A stretch of DNA of 53,740 nucleotides from an uncultured Lachnospiraceae bacterium (GTDB lineage: Bacteria; Bacillota; Clostridia; Lachnospirales; Lachnospiraceae): the NCBI GenBank assembly GCA_910579615.1, contig CAJTUA010000027.1, forward strand, positions 1-53,740. The letters run 5' to 3'. A program made the position numbers and the translations under genes. The notes under the pieces are model-generated. The model had not been told where the DNA came from and made no database searches. It worked only from the letters and a program-made list of their open reading frames with translations. Below, one piece after another: positions 22,671 to 31,523 of this stretch (position 1 is the stretch's first letter; each line of letters opens with the position of its first letter).

Positions 22671-23658
22671 ATTTTTGGCACGGTTAAAGGATTTATTGAG
22701 TGACTTGCCGCAGGAGGAGCGGGAGGAAGCCGTCCGCTACTATGAGGATTATTTCGCGGATGCCGGACCGCTTGAGGAATCGCGCGTGCTGCGGGAGCTT
22801 GTGAGCCCGGAGGATGTGGCAGAGAAAATCCGGGCAGGCTTCGGCGGCGGGAAGCCGGAAGAAGATGGTGCGTTTGCGGGGGATGTTTTTGGAAGCCCGG
22901 TAGAAAAAAGTGTGGGGGTGCAGGAGGATACAGGAGTAAAAAGCAGTGAGAAAGCTTCGGAAGGTGTTTCAGTGCCGGAGAACGTGGAAGTGCCAGAAAG
23001 TTCCCCGATACAGGGCAATGCAGGAGCGGACGGGAAGTCCTGGGGGCAGAACCGTGAAAGGATGCCAGATGCCCATTGGGAGCAGAATGGTGCAGGAATG
23101 CCGGATGCTCATTGGGGGCAGAACAATGCTGAGATGCCGGACGAATACTGGACACAGGAAGATGCCCGCATGCAGGAGCAGCGGATGCGAATGGGGGAGA
23201 CCTACGCGCAGGATTACGGGGAGAATGACGAATATACAAACCGCCGCAGACGTTCGCGCGCAGGCGGTTCTGGCAGTGAAGCTTACCCGCGCGGCGCGAC
23301 GGTGCGGACGAAGAGCTACTTTTCTCCCGTTACTTTCATTCTTGCACTTGTGATTGGGATTCCGATTTTCTGCCCGATTATCCTGGTGTTTGTTTGTTTG
23401 ATGGGTGGATTTTTCCTTGGTTTTGGCATTGGCGGAGTTGCTTTGGTTGCAGGCGGTGTTACATTGATTGGCAGCGCGCTTGGGAATATTTCCCTGGGAG
23501 TCGGTTTTGCCTGCCTGTTTTCGGGAGGCGGGCTAATCCTGACCGCCATCGGAATTCTTTTTATCGTATTTGCCGTAAACTGTGCGTTCCGGGTAATTCC
23601 GGCACTTTTCCGGGGCATCTGGCGGATTTTCATGGCGCTGACGGGGCGCAGGGCATGA
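22657..23658 (+). CDS. DUF1700 (HAAS) domain membrane protein with tandem repeats
   Basis: A 333-residue protein. Residues 1-62 are the HAAS/DUF1700 domain (FLARLKDLLSDLPQEEREEAVRYYEDYFADAG). Residues 63-215 are a low-complexity linker with three 12-residue repeats at 130-141, 142-153 and 154-165 of pattern (G/E)QN-xxx-MPD-(A/E)(H/Y)W. Several transmembrane helices follow from about residue 222. Ordinary family members are near 200 residues, so the linker is a lineage-specific insertion. The HAAS domain is thought to cooperate with the PadR regulator in sensing membrane state; that role is inferred. Confidence 0.88.
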   Translation: MMKNEFLARLKDLLSDLPQEEREEAVRYYEDYFADAGPLEESRVLRELVSPEDVAEKIRAGFGGGKPEEDGAFAGDVFGSPVEKSVGVQEDTGVKSSEKASEGVSVPENVEVPESSPIQGNAGADGKSWGQNRERMPDAHWEQNGAGMPDAHWGQNNAEMPDEYWTQEDARMQEQRMRMGETYAQDYGENDEYTNRRRRSRAGGSGSEAYPRGATVRTKSYFSPVTFILALVIGIPIFCPIILVFVCLMGGFFLGFGIGGVALVAGGVTLIGSALGNISLGVGFACLFSGGGLILTAIGILFIVFAVNCAFRVIPALFRGIWRIFMALTGRRA

Positions 23659-23719
23659 AAAAAGTAAGGTTTTAGGATATAGTTTTTGCCGCAGGCGCGG
23701 CGGAATGAGAGGAAGAAAG

Positions 23720-24898
23720 ATGAAGCGTTTCAGCAAAATATTTTCAGGAATCGCAGCGATTATGCTGGGGGTTGGGATTATCCTGATTGCGTTCGGCCTT
23801 GGGCGTGTGAGGTCGGATTGGGATAAAGTCAAAGGGGCTACGCAAGGCTCCGACCAGATAGAACGCGAGTTTGGCAATGTAAGCAGGATTGATATTGACC
23901 TTCCGTTCGGGAGCCTGTATATTTCCGCCGCCGGAGATGATGAAGTGTATTTTAGCGCGGCCAATGTGGATTCCGGTGCTTTGAAAATCCGTCAGGATGG
24001 GGAGAAATTGGAAATCTGTGCGGATGGCAAGGGAAATCCCCTGTTAAACATCCTTGGGATTCCGATGGGGGCTTGGGCAGATGGGGATAATGATTTTACG
24101 GTGGCAATACAGGAATATTTCCTATATCTGCCTGCGGATTACGCCGGGCAGTTGAACATTAATTTTGGCACAGGAAAGGTCGGAATATGCGATGTAACCG
24201 CTGATACGGTGGAGATTTCCTTAGGGGCGGGGGAGCTTGTCGTGGAAGCATGCCGTGCGCGAGTGCTTGACGCGGACTGTGATATCGGCAAATGCACCGT
24301 GAAAGGGGATTTTGAGGATATTTCGGTGGAGACGAACATCGGTGCATTGGATGTCAGACTTTACGGCTCCCACGAGAACTATGAGGGAACAATTTCCTGC
24401 GGATTGGGTGAGATGGAATATCATATGGGGGTGGACTTTGAGGAGATTGTGGAGTATTATATAGAAAGGGAGATGGGGGATGGATATCTCACTGATTTGC
24501 AGGGAGCCGATTTGGACATTGCTATAGAAGACATCCTGAATAATTATTATGGGGTAAGTTATGATACATTGCTAGAAGAGCTTGGGATTGAGGAGGATGA
24601 GAATATTTCCTGGATAGAGTCATGGGACAGGAGAGGCGGCATCGCTCTTGAAAAAACATGGAAGGGCAAAAAATCAAGGGGGAAACTGGAAGTGGATTGT
24701 GGTGTCGGCGATGTGACCGTAACATTTTTGGGAGCAGGGTCGTATACACCAGAGTTTACAAAGCAGCTTCAGAGTATTGATGGCGGGCAGGCTGATGTGA
24801 CGGCAGATGATTTTCCTGAAGAAGCTACGGCAGTCCCGGATGATGTTTCTGTCCCGGAGGAGGCCACACAAAGCCAGGAAGGTGATTCTGCCCGGTAA
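23720..24898 (+). CDS. DUF4097-type beta-repeat protein with N-terminal membrane anchor
   Basis: A 392-residue protein: basic N-terminus, one membrane helix (FSGIAAIMLGVGIILIAFGLG), then a right-handed beta-repeat region (SRIDIDLPFGSLYISAAG ... LNINFGTGKVGICDVTADTVEISLGAGELVVEACRARVLDADCDIG ... ) typical of DUF4097. The central part has an acidic helical insertion (about 235-300). The start at 23720 (MKRFSKIF) is preferred because GAGGAAGAAAG lies in front; an ATG at 23705 would add five residues. It belongs to the PadR operon, and its exact function is unknown. Confidence 0.85.
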   Translation: MKRFSKIFSGIAAIMLGVGIILIAFGLGRVRSDWDKVKGATQGSDQIEREFGNVSRIDIDLPFGSLYISAAGDDEVYFSAANVDSGALKIRQDGEKLEICADGKGNPLLNILGIPMGAWADGDNDFTVAIQEYFLYLPADYAGQLNINFGTGKVGICDVTADTVEISLGAGELVVEACRARVLDADCDIGKCTVKGDFEDISVETNIGALDVRLYGSHENYEGTISCGLGEMEYHMGVDFEEIVEYYIEREMGDGYLTDLQGADLDIAIEDILNNYYGVSYDTLLEELGIEEDENISWIESWDRRGGIALEKTWKGKKSRGKLEVDCGVGDVTVTFLGAGSYTPEFTKQLQSIDGGQADVTADDFPEEATAVPDDVSVPEEATQSQEGDSAR

Positions 24899-24922
24899 GG
24901 AAGCCACACAAAGCCAGGAAGG
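24863..24922 (+). repeat. 20-bp direct repeat across the DUF4097 stop codon
   Basis: GCCACACAAAGCCAGGAAGG occurs at 24863-24882 inside the last codons and again at 24903-24922 just after the stop, with partly similar flanks (TCTGCCCGG and TCTGTCGGACGGG). A local duplication of the gene end. Confidence 0.85.
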
Positions 24923-24990
24923 ATGGCTCTGTCGGACGGGCACAAAGCAGGTTAAACCAAAAAATTAAAATATTTAAGGAGGATATTATT

Positions 24991-25167
24991 ATGGAAAAAC
25001 AACTTTACAAATCGATAACAAACCGCAAAATCTGTGGTGTCTGCGGGGGCATTGGGGAGTATTTCAATATCGACCCGACATTAATCCGCATCATCTGGGC
25101 AATTCTTGCCTGTACGGGAACAGGGATCATCGCATACATTGCCTGTGCGATTATTATGCCAGATTAG
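24991..25167 (+). CDS. PspC-domain small membrane protein
   Basis: A 58-residue protein starting MEKQLYKSITNRKICGVCGG and continuing IGEYFNIDPTLIRIIWAILA, the complete PspC domain with its GVCGGI-EYF-DPT-RIIW signature and one hydrophobic helix. PspC proteins act in phage-shock or envelope-stress responses at the membrane. AAGGAGG precedes the ATG. It is the last gene of the PadR operon and is followed by a strong terminator. Confidence 0.92.
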   Translation: MEKQLYKSITNRKICGVCGGIGEYFNIDPTLIRIIWAILACTGTGIIAYIACAIIMPD

Positions 25168-25174
25168 CAAATTG

Positions 25175-25205
25175 GGGCGGCAGGGAAAAACTGCCGTCCT
25201 TTTTT
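25175..25205 (+). terminator. Terminator of the PadR operon
   Basis: GGGCGGCAG (25175-25183) pairs with CTGCCGTCC (25191-25199), with one G-T pair, loop GGAAAAA, then six T residues. Confidence 0.9.
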
Positions 25206-25206
25206 C

Positions 25207-25235
25207 TTGACAAATGCAATATAAGTTGATAGAAT
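25207..25235 (+). promoter_or_regulatory. ilvN: Promoter of ilvN
   Basis: TTGACA (25207-25212), a 17-bp spacer and TAGAAT (25230-25235). The leader to the ATG is only about 50 nt, with no room for a T-box. Confidence 0.75.
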
Positions 25236-25294
25236 ACTTAAAAGCACTACTTCGCTAAAGTGTACAGCGTGGGTGCAGAAAGGAGCAAGTCACG

Positions 25295-25795
25295 ATGAGA
25301 AAGATGGTTTTATCGATTTTGGTTGATAATACTGCGGGTGTGTTAAGCCGTGTATCCGGTCTTTTTTCGCGCCGCGGTTACAATATTACAAGCCTTACGG
25401 TAGGCGAGACGGAAAATCCTGCATTTTCCCGTATGACGGTTGTTGTTAAGGGGGAAGAGCAGACCCTTGAGCAGATTTACAAGCAGGTGGAAAAGCTTGA
25501 GGATGTCGTTGATATCACGGAGCTCTCGCCGGAGAATTCGGTCTGCCGTGAGCTTGTGTTGGTCAAGGTGAAGGCAGACCAGATACAGCGGCAGCAGATT
25601 ATTGCCGTCGCGGATATTTTCCGGGCGAAGATTGTTGATGTGGCGATTGAATCGCTGATGGTTGAGCTGACAGGGAACCAGGCAAAGATTGACGCGTTCA
25701 TTAAGCTTCTCGACGGCTTTGAAATCCTGTCGATTGTGCGCACCGGTCTTACCGGTCTTACAAGGGGTTCCGGGGACATTGCGGATTATATTTAA
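25295..25795 (+). CDS. ilvN: Acetolactate synthase small (regulatory) subunit
   Basis: A 166-residue protein. The N-terminal ACT domain reads LSILVDNTAGVLSRVSGLFSRRGYNITSLTVG, and the C-terminal half matches the ALS small-subunit C domain (DQIQRQQIIAVADIFRAKIVDV ... GLTGLTRGSGDI). It confers valine feedback control on the catalytic subunit IlvB. No ilvB is next to it; ilvC follows after about 205 bp in the same direction. The ATG has GAAAGGAG in front. Confidence 0.93.
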   Translation: MRKMVLSILVDNTAGVLSRVSGLFSRRGYNITSLTVGETENPAFSRMTVVVKGEEQTLEQIYKQVEKLEDVVDITELSPENSVCRELVLVKVKADQIQRQQIIAVADIFRAKIVDVAIESLMVELTGNQAKIDAFIKLLDGFEILSIVRTGLTGLTRGSGDIADYI

Positions 25796-26000
25796 ACTCC
25801 AGGCAGCAGCCAGGATGCCGTTGGCGGGGGATATTTTTTTGGTGCATTTTGGCTAAAATAAAGAAATATGTATGACCACCTCTACAGTAAAGGAACGGTG
25901 TGGGCAGATGTGGATGTTTCATGGGAAAAAGAATCCCATCACTGTCCGATGGCGCCTTTATAGGACGGGTTGATTATAAAATTATCAGGAGGACAAGAAA

Positions 26001-27020
26001 ATGGCAAAGATTTTTTATCAGCAGGATTGCAACCTTTCCCTATTGGATGGGAAGACCGTGGCAATCATTGGATACGGCAGTCAGGGACATGCCCATGCGC
26101 TGAATCTGAAGGATTCCGGAGTGCATGTCATCATCGGTCTTTACGAGGGCAGCAAGTCCTGGGCGAAGGCGGAGAAGGCAGGTTTTGAGGTTTATACCGC
26201 GGCGGAGGCGGCAAAGAAGGCAGATATCATCATGATTTTGATCAACGATGAGAAGCAGGCAAAGATGTACAAGGAGTCGATTGCGCCGAACCTTGAGGCG
26301 GGCAACATGCTGATGTTCGCACATGGCTTCGCGATTCATTTCGGGCAGATTGTGCCGCCGAAGGATGTCGATGTCACGATGATTGCGCCGAAGGGACCAG
26401 GCCATACCGTAAGAAGTGAGTATCAGGCAGGCAAGGGGGTTCCGTGCCTTGTGGCGGTGGAGCAGGACGCGACCGGGAAAGCACAGGAGCTGGCACTTGC
26501 TTATGCGCTCGGCATTGGCGGTGCGAGGGCAGGCGTGCTTGAGACGACGTTCCGCACCGAGACCGAGACCGACCTTTTCGGCGAGCAGGCGGTGCTTTGC
26601 GGCGGCGTGTGCGCGTTGATGCAGGCAGGCTTTGAAACGCTTGTCGAGGCGGGATATGATGAGAGAAACGCATATTTTGAGTGCATCCATGAGATGAAGC
26701 TTATCGTTGACCTGATTTACCAGAGCGGCTTTGCAGGCATGAGATACTCTATCTCGAACACGGCAGAGTACGGCGATTACATCACCGGGCCAAAGCTTAT
26801 CACGGAAGAGACGAAGAAGACAATGAAGCAGATTTTAAAGAACATCCAGGATGGTTCGTTTGCGAAGGAATTCCTGCTTGATATGTCGGATGCGGGCGGA
26901 CAGGCTCATTTCCGCGCGATGAGAAAGCTTGCATCGGAGCATCCGTCGGAGAAGGTTGGCGAGGAGATTCGCAAGCTGTATAGCTGGAACAATGAAGAGG
27001 ATAAGCTGATTAACAACTAA
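26001..27020 (+). CDS. ilvC: Ketol-acid reductoisomerase
   Basis: A 339-residue class I enzyme. It starts with the usual MAKIFYQQDCNLSLLDGKTVAIIGYGSQGHAHALNL (Rossmann GxGxxG and the NADP phosphate-binding region), then the catalytic domain with the Mg ligands in ETETDLFGEQAVLCGG and the YSISNTAEYGDY segment. It converts acetolactate to dihydroxyisovalerate in valine, leucine and isoleucine synthesis. GGAGGAC precedes the ATG. The 205-bp gap after ilvN holds nothing obvious, so both may share one transcript. A strong terminator follows. Confidence 0.97.
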   Translation: MAKIFYQQDCNLSLLDGKTVAIIGYGSQGHAHALNLKDSGVHVIIGLYEGSKSWAKAEKAGFEVYTAAEAAKKADIIMILINDEKQAKMYKESIAPNLEAGNMLMFAHGFAIHFGQIVPPKDVDVTMIAPKGPGHTVRSEYQAGKGVPCLVAVEQDATGKAQELALAYALGIGGARAGVLETTFRTETETDLFGEQAVLCGGVCALMQAGFETLVEAGYDERNAYFECIHEMKLIVDLIYQSGFAGMRYSISNTAEYGDYITGPKLITEETKKTMKQILKNIQDGSFAKEFLLDMSDAGGQAHFRAMRKLASEHPSEKVGEEIRKLYSWNNEEDKLINN

Positions 27021-27108
27021 AAATGCCGCAGTAAAGTTGTCCATTGTCCGGCGGCAGACGGAAAGGATGCCGGGATTTTGGGACATATACTCAAAAAGCA
27101 AAAGGGAA

Positions 27109-27152
27109 AGGTTTCCGCGCAGACTGAAAAAACGCGCGGAAACCTCTTTTTT
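27109..27152. terminator. Terminator between ilvC and the convergent chemoreceptor gene
   Basis: AGGTTTCCGCGC (27109-27120) pairs with GCGCGGAAACCT (27134-27145), followed by CTTTTTT on the plus strand. The plus-strand orientation for ilvC is clear. Confidence 0.9.
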
Positions 27153-27171
27153 ATGAATCTGATATGTATCG

Positions 27172-28575
27172 CTATTTTCTTGGTGTCTCGTCCCGGTAGC
27201 CAAGCTGCCGCAGGCGGTTCTTCATATTCTTTATCGCGTCGCTGTATTTCGGGTAGGTATCGAATGCCCGGTTAAAATAATCAAGCGCAAGCGCCTCATT
27301 CCCGGAATCTTTTGCTTTCCAGGATTCCGTCGCCAGACGGTGAAGCTCCTTGTGTGCCGAGCGCAGCGCGGAAAATTCATTGCTGCCTGTAATCTTTGTA
27401 TCTGTCTGGGAGGCAAGCCATTTTCCAAGCTTGCATTTGTCCGGGTTATCCAACTGGGAAATCTTTAATTTCTCGAAGTCAACCGCATTGTTGTACACCC
27501 GCCAAAGGAGGATGAAATGGTCAATTTCATAAACGTCCATCCAGTCCTGCAATGTGACCTCGGAAAAGCCGCGCACCATATCGCTCCTTACATTATCAAT
27601 ATAGCGGCTGCATTTGTATTCGTGCGTCCCCTGTTCAAGACAGTCGTGCCCAAGTTCCTCGTAGCTTTGCGCAATGCGGGAAACCTGTTCCGTGAAACCG
27701 CGTGTGACATTGGACTGCGTATCGATATCAGAAAATATGTTGTCCACCTTATTTCCGATGCTAAGCATCTGCGACGACATTTTTTCCGTGCTTTCTAAGG
27801 AATACCGCAGCTTTTCATTGCCCTGCTCAAGCTTTGTTGTCGTTTCGTCCATGAACTGCGCAAGCTCTTTGATATCACTGGTCAGCTCGGCGACATAGCG
27901 CACGATATCCTCCGCTGAATTCGAGGTGTTACTGGAAAGCAGCCTAACCTGCTCTGCGACAACGGAGAAGCCTTTTCCCGCCTCGCCCGCCCTTGCCGCT
28001 TCGATGGAGGCGTTTAAGGCGAGCAGGCTGCTCTGGCTTGATACCTTCTTGACAATATCAACAATCTCGCCGATTTTCTGGATTTTGTCCTGGAAATTCT
28101 GCACCTGCACATTGATGGTGCAGATTTTTTCCGAGGACTCGTTTACCACTTTGATGCTGTCCCTCATGGTTGCCGTACTTTCCTGCATGACGGACATCAT
28201 TTCGTGAGTATTGTCGCGGATATGTGCCATACCGTCGGATATATTGCCGATGGAATCTTCAAGGTGCCTGCTTGCAAGGTTCATCGCTGTGATGGACTCG
28301 GACTGGGAATGAACCTGGTCCATGGTATCTTTCACGTAGGAATTATCCCCGATGAGTTTCATGGCTTCGTTCAGGCGCATGACAAAGACATTGTTGGAGC
28401 GCCTGAACGCGTGGATAAGTTCATTTAATTTTTGACCGCGTGCCGGGTCTGCAAATGCCGAAGTGTCAATGTCATCGCATTGCCCCGCGATTGCGCGGTC
28501 CATCGCCTCCATCAAAAGTTCCATGTCGTGGCGGTCTGAGTTTAGCTCTGTCCTGGATTTTTTAAACATTTGCAT
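27172..28575 (-). CDS. Cytoplasmic methyl-accepting chemotaxis protein with CZB zinc-binding domain
   Basis: A 467-residue protein without membrane helices. After an N-terminal helical part it has the signalling hairpin tip LLALNASIEAARAGEAGKGFSVVAEQVR. Residues from about 345 form a CZB domain: DVYEIDHFILLWRVYN, NPDKCKLGKWLAS and SAHKELHRLA supply the His/Cys zinc ligands. Such receptors sense zinc, oxidants or chlorine species and signal to CheA. No chemotaxis genes lie nearby, so it joins a distant array. On the minus strand TATAAT lies upstream near 28624. Confidence 0.92.
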   Translation of the reverse strand: MQMFKKSRTELNSDRHDMELLMEAMDRAIAGQCDDIDTSAFADPARGQKLNELIHAFRRSNNVFVMRLNEAMKLIGDNSYVKDTMDQVHSQSESITAMNLASRHLEDSIGNISDGMAHIRDNTHEMMSVMQESTATMRDSIKVVNESSEKICTINVQVQNFQDKIQKIGEIVDIVKKVSSQSSLLALNASIEAARAGEAGKGFSVVAEQVRLLSSNTSNSAEDIVRYVAELTSDIKELAQFMDETTTKLEQGNEKLRYSLESTEKMSSQMLSIGNKVDNIFSDIDTQSNVTRGFTEQVSRIAQSYEELGHDCLEQGTHEYKCSRYIDNVRSDMVRGFSEVTLQDWMDVYEIDHFILLWRVYNNAVDFEKLKISQLDNPDKCKLGKWLASQTDTKITGSNEFSALRSAHKELHRLATESWKAKDSGNEALALDYFNRAFDTYPKYSDAIKNMKNRLRQLGYRDETPRK

Positions 28576-28718
28576 TTCCCCCTGAATAGATTTTGAAGTG
28601 TTCTGCTTCCGATATACTAATTATACCATGGCATGCAATTTTTTGCAATTCACGCAGGAAAAAAGTATGAATTGTCTGGTTCTGGAAAATAAGAGCAGCC
28701 GCAAATTTTAAAATTTCC

Positions 28719-28773
28719 TTGACAAAACAGTTTACTGGTTGTAAACTGTTTTGTGTGTGGTTTACACGTTGTA
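28719..28773 (+). promoter_or_regulatory. Promoter with BlaI/CopY-like operator
   Basis: TTGACA (28719-28724) and a weak -10 TAAACT (28742-28747) at 17-bp spacing. Overlapping both is a perfect 14-bp inverted repeat ACAAAACAGTTTAC (28722-28735) / GTAAACTGTTTTGT (28741-28754). A related element GTTTACACGTTGTA lies at 28760-28773. TTTAC-n-GTTGTA-type sites resemble those of the BlaI/MecI/CopY repressors; the repressor is not in the window. Confidence 0.65.
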
Positions 28774-28891
28774 GCCCACTGCCGGAGGAATGAAATTTCA
28801 GAAGCAGTAAATGCTCTGGGAGGGCAGGATGGGAGAAATCAAAAGCAGCATCTGGCAGGATGGATGCAAAATTTTATATGGAGGACTTGGG

Positions 28892-31303
28892 ATGAAGAAA
28901 AATTTATCAAAACTATTGTGTATAATGCTCAGTGCATGCCTGATGTTCGGATGCGGGAATGGGAGCGGGAAGACGGCGGGGGAAGGCGATATGCCCGCAA
29001 ATGGGAAAGAAGGCCAGACGGATAAAAACAGCACGCCTTCCCCGGTCAGCGGTACCGACCAGGGGAGGACACCAGGGAACACAGACCAGAATACCCCGGA
29101 TACTGCGGGGGATACCAGCCAGGACAAGGCGGATGGCGGAAAAACCGGAAACCAACCAGAGGATGCCACTCCTTCCGCAAATCAACCGGGTGACGGGCAG
29201 GACGGGACAGATACCACACCACAGCCCGCAATCCCAATGCTTGAGAATTACCGGGAACGGGGCATTAACTTACCACAGGAGGTTGAGGCGTTCAACGAGT
29301 GGATTTGCAATACCGTCCAGAACGAAAAGGGGGAAATTGAGTGGTTCACCGTCGATTCAAAACTGGAAAAAGCGGATTCCCTGATTTGGAAATACACCTT
29401 AACCGACGGCGTGGGCGAATGGAAAAGGGAGCCTGTAAAATGGACGGAAGGCATCAAGGGCAAACTACAGAAAGGGAGGATTACCGTATTCCTGGGTGAG
29501 GATGGCAACTATTACGCTTACTATTGCGATGAGGAACAGCTCTACCACTTTGTAAAGCAAACCGGGGATTCCTATGAGGAAATTGTAATTCCGGACTGGG
29601 ATATCACAGATGAGCGTGAATACCGGACGATTCCGGGGATTGTCGCGGTGGCAGAAAACGGGAATATTGTTATGGCGGATCAGGGCTACGAATGCTTCAT
29701 CTATAGCCCGGAGGATGGACGGATTTTGGACCGTTTCCCATGCGGATGGTACCAAAGCATGTGTGTGGAAGGGAATGATTTGTTTTTGCACGACCGCAAG
29801 ACGGGTGCTGTCATACACTACGATGTGCAGGAACAAAAACAATTGCCATCCATCGGAGGGGAATTTGAGGGCGGGGTAAGGCTCGCGGTTGCGGGGGATG
29901 ACCTTTACGCCTGCTGCCCGGAAGGACTTTTCATAGCAAAGAAGGATGGCGGGACCTTCCAGAAAATTCTGGACGCGGGCAGGTATTATTTTTCCAAGGA
30001 AAATGGTACATTGCTTAACCTTTTCCTCGCGGGGGATGTATTTTATGTCACTTATGCAGAACAGCACGGCATCCTGAAAAAATATGCGCCGCGCAACCCG
30101 GACGAGGAATTTCTTGGCACCTTTACCGTGTACTCGCTGGACGAGAATGAGTTGATTTTTAGTATTGTCGCAGAATTCCAGGCGCAGCACCCGGAGCTTG
30201 ATGTATTTTATGAGACAGGGGAGGGTGCAAAGGGCAGCACGAGTTCGGCTGACCGCATCCGCGCGCTAAATGCAAGGATTCTTGCCGGGGATGGCCCGGA
30301 TGTCCTGGTACTTGACGGGCTTCCGGTGCAGTCCTATGTGGAAAAGGGGATTTTGTCAGATTTGCAGGAAGTGCTTTCGGAGGAAATTGAGAATATTACA
30401 CCGAACATCGTTGCAGATTGCAGGACGGGGGATGCACTCTATAAGATGCCAGTGCGTTTCCGGATACCGATGTTTGGCACCAGTGGCCAGGATACGGCGA
30501 TTTTTGATTCCCTGGAATCTTTGGTGGAGTATTGTGAGGGTGAGGAAAAACAGGCGCTTCCAACCGGGCTGCCATACGATTATATTCTGGAGCTTTTGTA
30601 CTATAATTTCCCTCCGGAATTCGTATCAGAGGACGGCAGCGTGGACAAGGGGAAAATTGAGGAATTCCTAGGGCTTCTCGAGCGTTTCTGCAGCGCGGAG
30701 AATGCCCTGCCCTTAGCGGATTCCGCATATCAGCTGGAAAAGAATGCATATATGAATGGACTGACGGTTGACGGGTGGTTTATGGCAAGAGGGCAGGAAA
30801 TCATGATGATCAATCTGTCGGGCGATATCGGCTACTATCCGGACAGGGTGAGACAGCGGGGCGGGGAGCTTACCGGAAACCATGGGCTGTATTTTACGAA
30901 CGGTATGCTGGGAATCAACGCACGCTCGGGGCAAAAGGAACTGGCAGAGCTGTTTGTAAAAGAGGCTTTTTCCAGAAAATTACAGATGATTAGCGGTTAC
31001 CGGACAGGTTTCCCGGTTCACAAAGGGCTTTTGGAGGAATATGCCAAGAGCGACGAATCTTACAGGCTGCTTGGTACAAGGCTTATCGAGACCGGGGAGA
31101 AAATTACATTGCATGGTTACCGGCAGGAGGAAGCACAGTGGACGGTTGCGCTTGCGATGGCGGTGGATACCCCTGTGGAGCATAACCAGATGATTTATGA
31201 TATTATCCATGATGAAGCATGCAGCTTTTTGAGCGGCAGGAAGGGAAAAGAAGCGGCGGCGGCAGAGATTGCAAACCGGATTAGCCTGTATTATTTTGAA
31301 TAG
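28892..31303 (+). CDS. Extracellular solute-binding-protein-like lipoprotein
   Basis: An 803-residue lipoprotein (signal peptide with lipobox LMFGC). A Gly/Asp/Thr/Pro-rich linker of about 90 residues follows. Residues 100-420 form a beta-rich region that looks like propeller repeats (NIVMADQGYECFIYSPEDGRILDRFP). The last 380 residues resemble a family 1 solute-binding protein: ELIFSIVAEFQAQHPELDV, RILAGDGPDVLVLDGLP, YFTNGMLGINARSGQKELAELFVKEAFS. No ABC permeases lie beside it, so it may be a sensor or an orphan receptor. The start at 28892 follows TGGAGGAC. The strong operator upstream suggests inducible expression. Confidence 0.8.
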   Translation: MKKNLSKLLCIMLSACLMFGCGNGSGKTAGEGDMPANGKEGQTDKNSTPSPVSGTDQGRTPGNTDQNTPDTAGDTSQDKADGGKTGNQPEDATPSANQPGDGQDGTDTTPQPAIPMLENYRERGINLPQEVEAFNEWICNTVQNEKGEIEWFTVDSKLEKADSLIWKYTLTDGVGEWKREPVKWTEGIKGKLQKGRITVFLGEDGNYYAYYCDEEQLYHFVKQTGDSYEEIVIPDWDITDEREYRTIPGIVAVAENGNIVMADQGYECFIYSPEDGRILDRFPCGWYQSMCVEGNDLFLHDRKTGAVIHYDVQEQKQLPSIGGEFEGGVRLAVAGDDLYACCPEGLFIAKKDGGTFQKILDAGRYYFSKENGTLLNLFLAGDVFYVTYAEQHGILKKYAPRNPDEEFLGTFTVYSLDENELIFSIVAEFQAQHPELDVFYETGEGAKGSTSSADRIRALNARILAGDGPDVLVLDGLPVQSYVEKGILSDLQEVLSEEIENITPNIVADCRTGDALYKMPVRFRIPMFGTSGQDTAIFDSLESLVEYCEGEEKQALPTGLPYDYILELLYYNFPPEFVSEDGSVDKGKIEEFLGLLERFCSAENALPLADSAYQLEKNAYMNGLTVDGWFMARGQEIMMINLSGDIGYYPDRVRQRGGELTGNHGLYFTNGMLGINARSGQKELAELFVKEAFSRKLQMISGYRTGFPVHKGLLEEYAKSDESYRLLGTRLIETGEKITLHGYRQEEAQWTVALAMAVDTPVEHNQMIYDIIHDEACSFLSGRKGKEAAAAEIANRISLYYFE

Positions 31304-31411
31304 AACGAAAGAGGGATAAAAAACTGCCATGATTTTTTTAAAATTTGTATTGTAATGCTTCCTCTGCGCGCAACAAAAAGGATGGAACTGTGAATCAGGA
31401 AACCAAAGCAC

Positions 31412-31440
31412 TTGCAAAATCACTTGCCAGACGTTATAAT
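31412..31440 (+). promoter_or_regulatory. pheA: Promoter of pheA
   Basis: TTGCAA (31412-31417), a 17-bp spacer and a perfect TATAAT (31435-31440), 84 bp before the ATG. No T-box or leader terminator is seen. Confidence 0.7.
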
Positions 31441-31523
31441 GGAATGGACTATTTACAGTAAAACTATGAAGCGGCAAAGTGATAAAACAGGAGCACCCAG
31501 AACGCTTCGGAAGGGAGAATGGG

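Noticed and set aside
25236..25294. T-box or leader control of ilvN
   Set aside because: The leader is about 50 nt, has no hairpin with a T run and no T-box sequence.
28811..28891. Upstream start for the solute-binding lipoprotein
   Set aside because: It would put 27 residues before a clean signal peptide; ATG 28892 has a good ribosome binding site.
31441..31523. T-box upstream of pheA
   Set aside because: The leader is only about 80 nt and contains no specifier-like hairpin or terminator.
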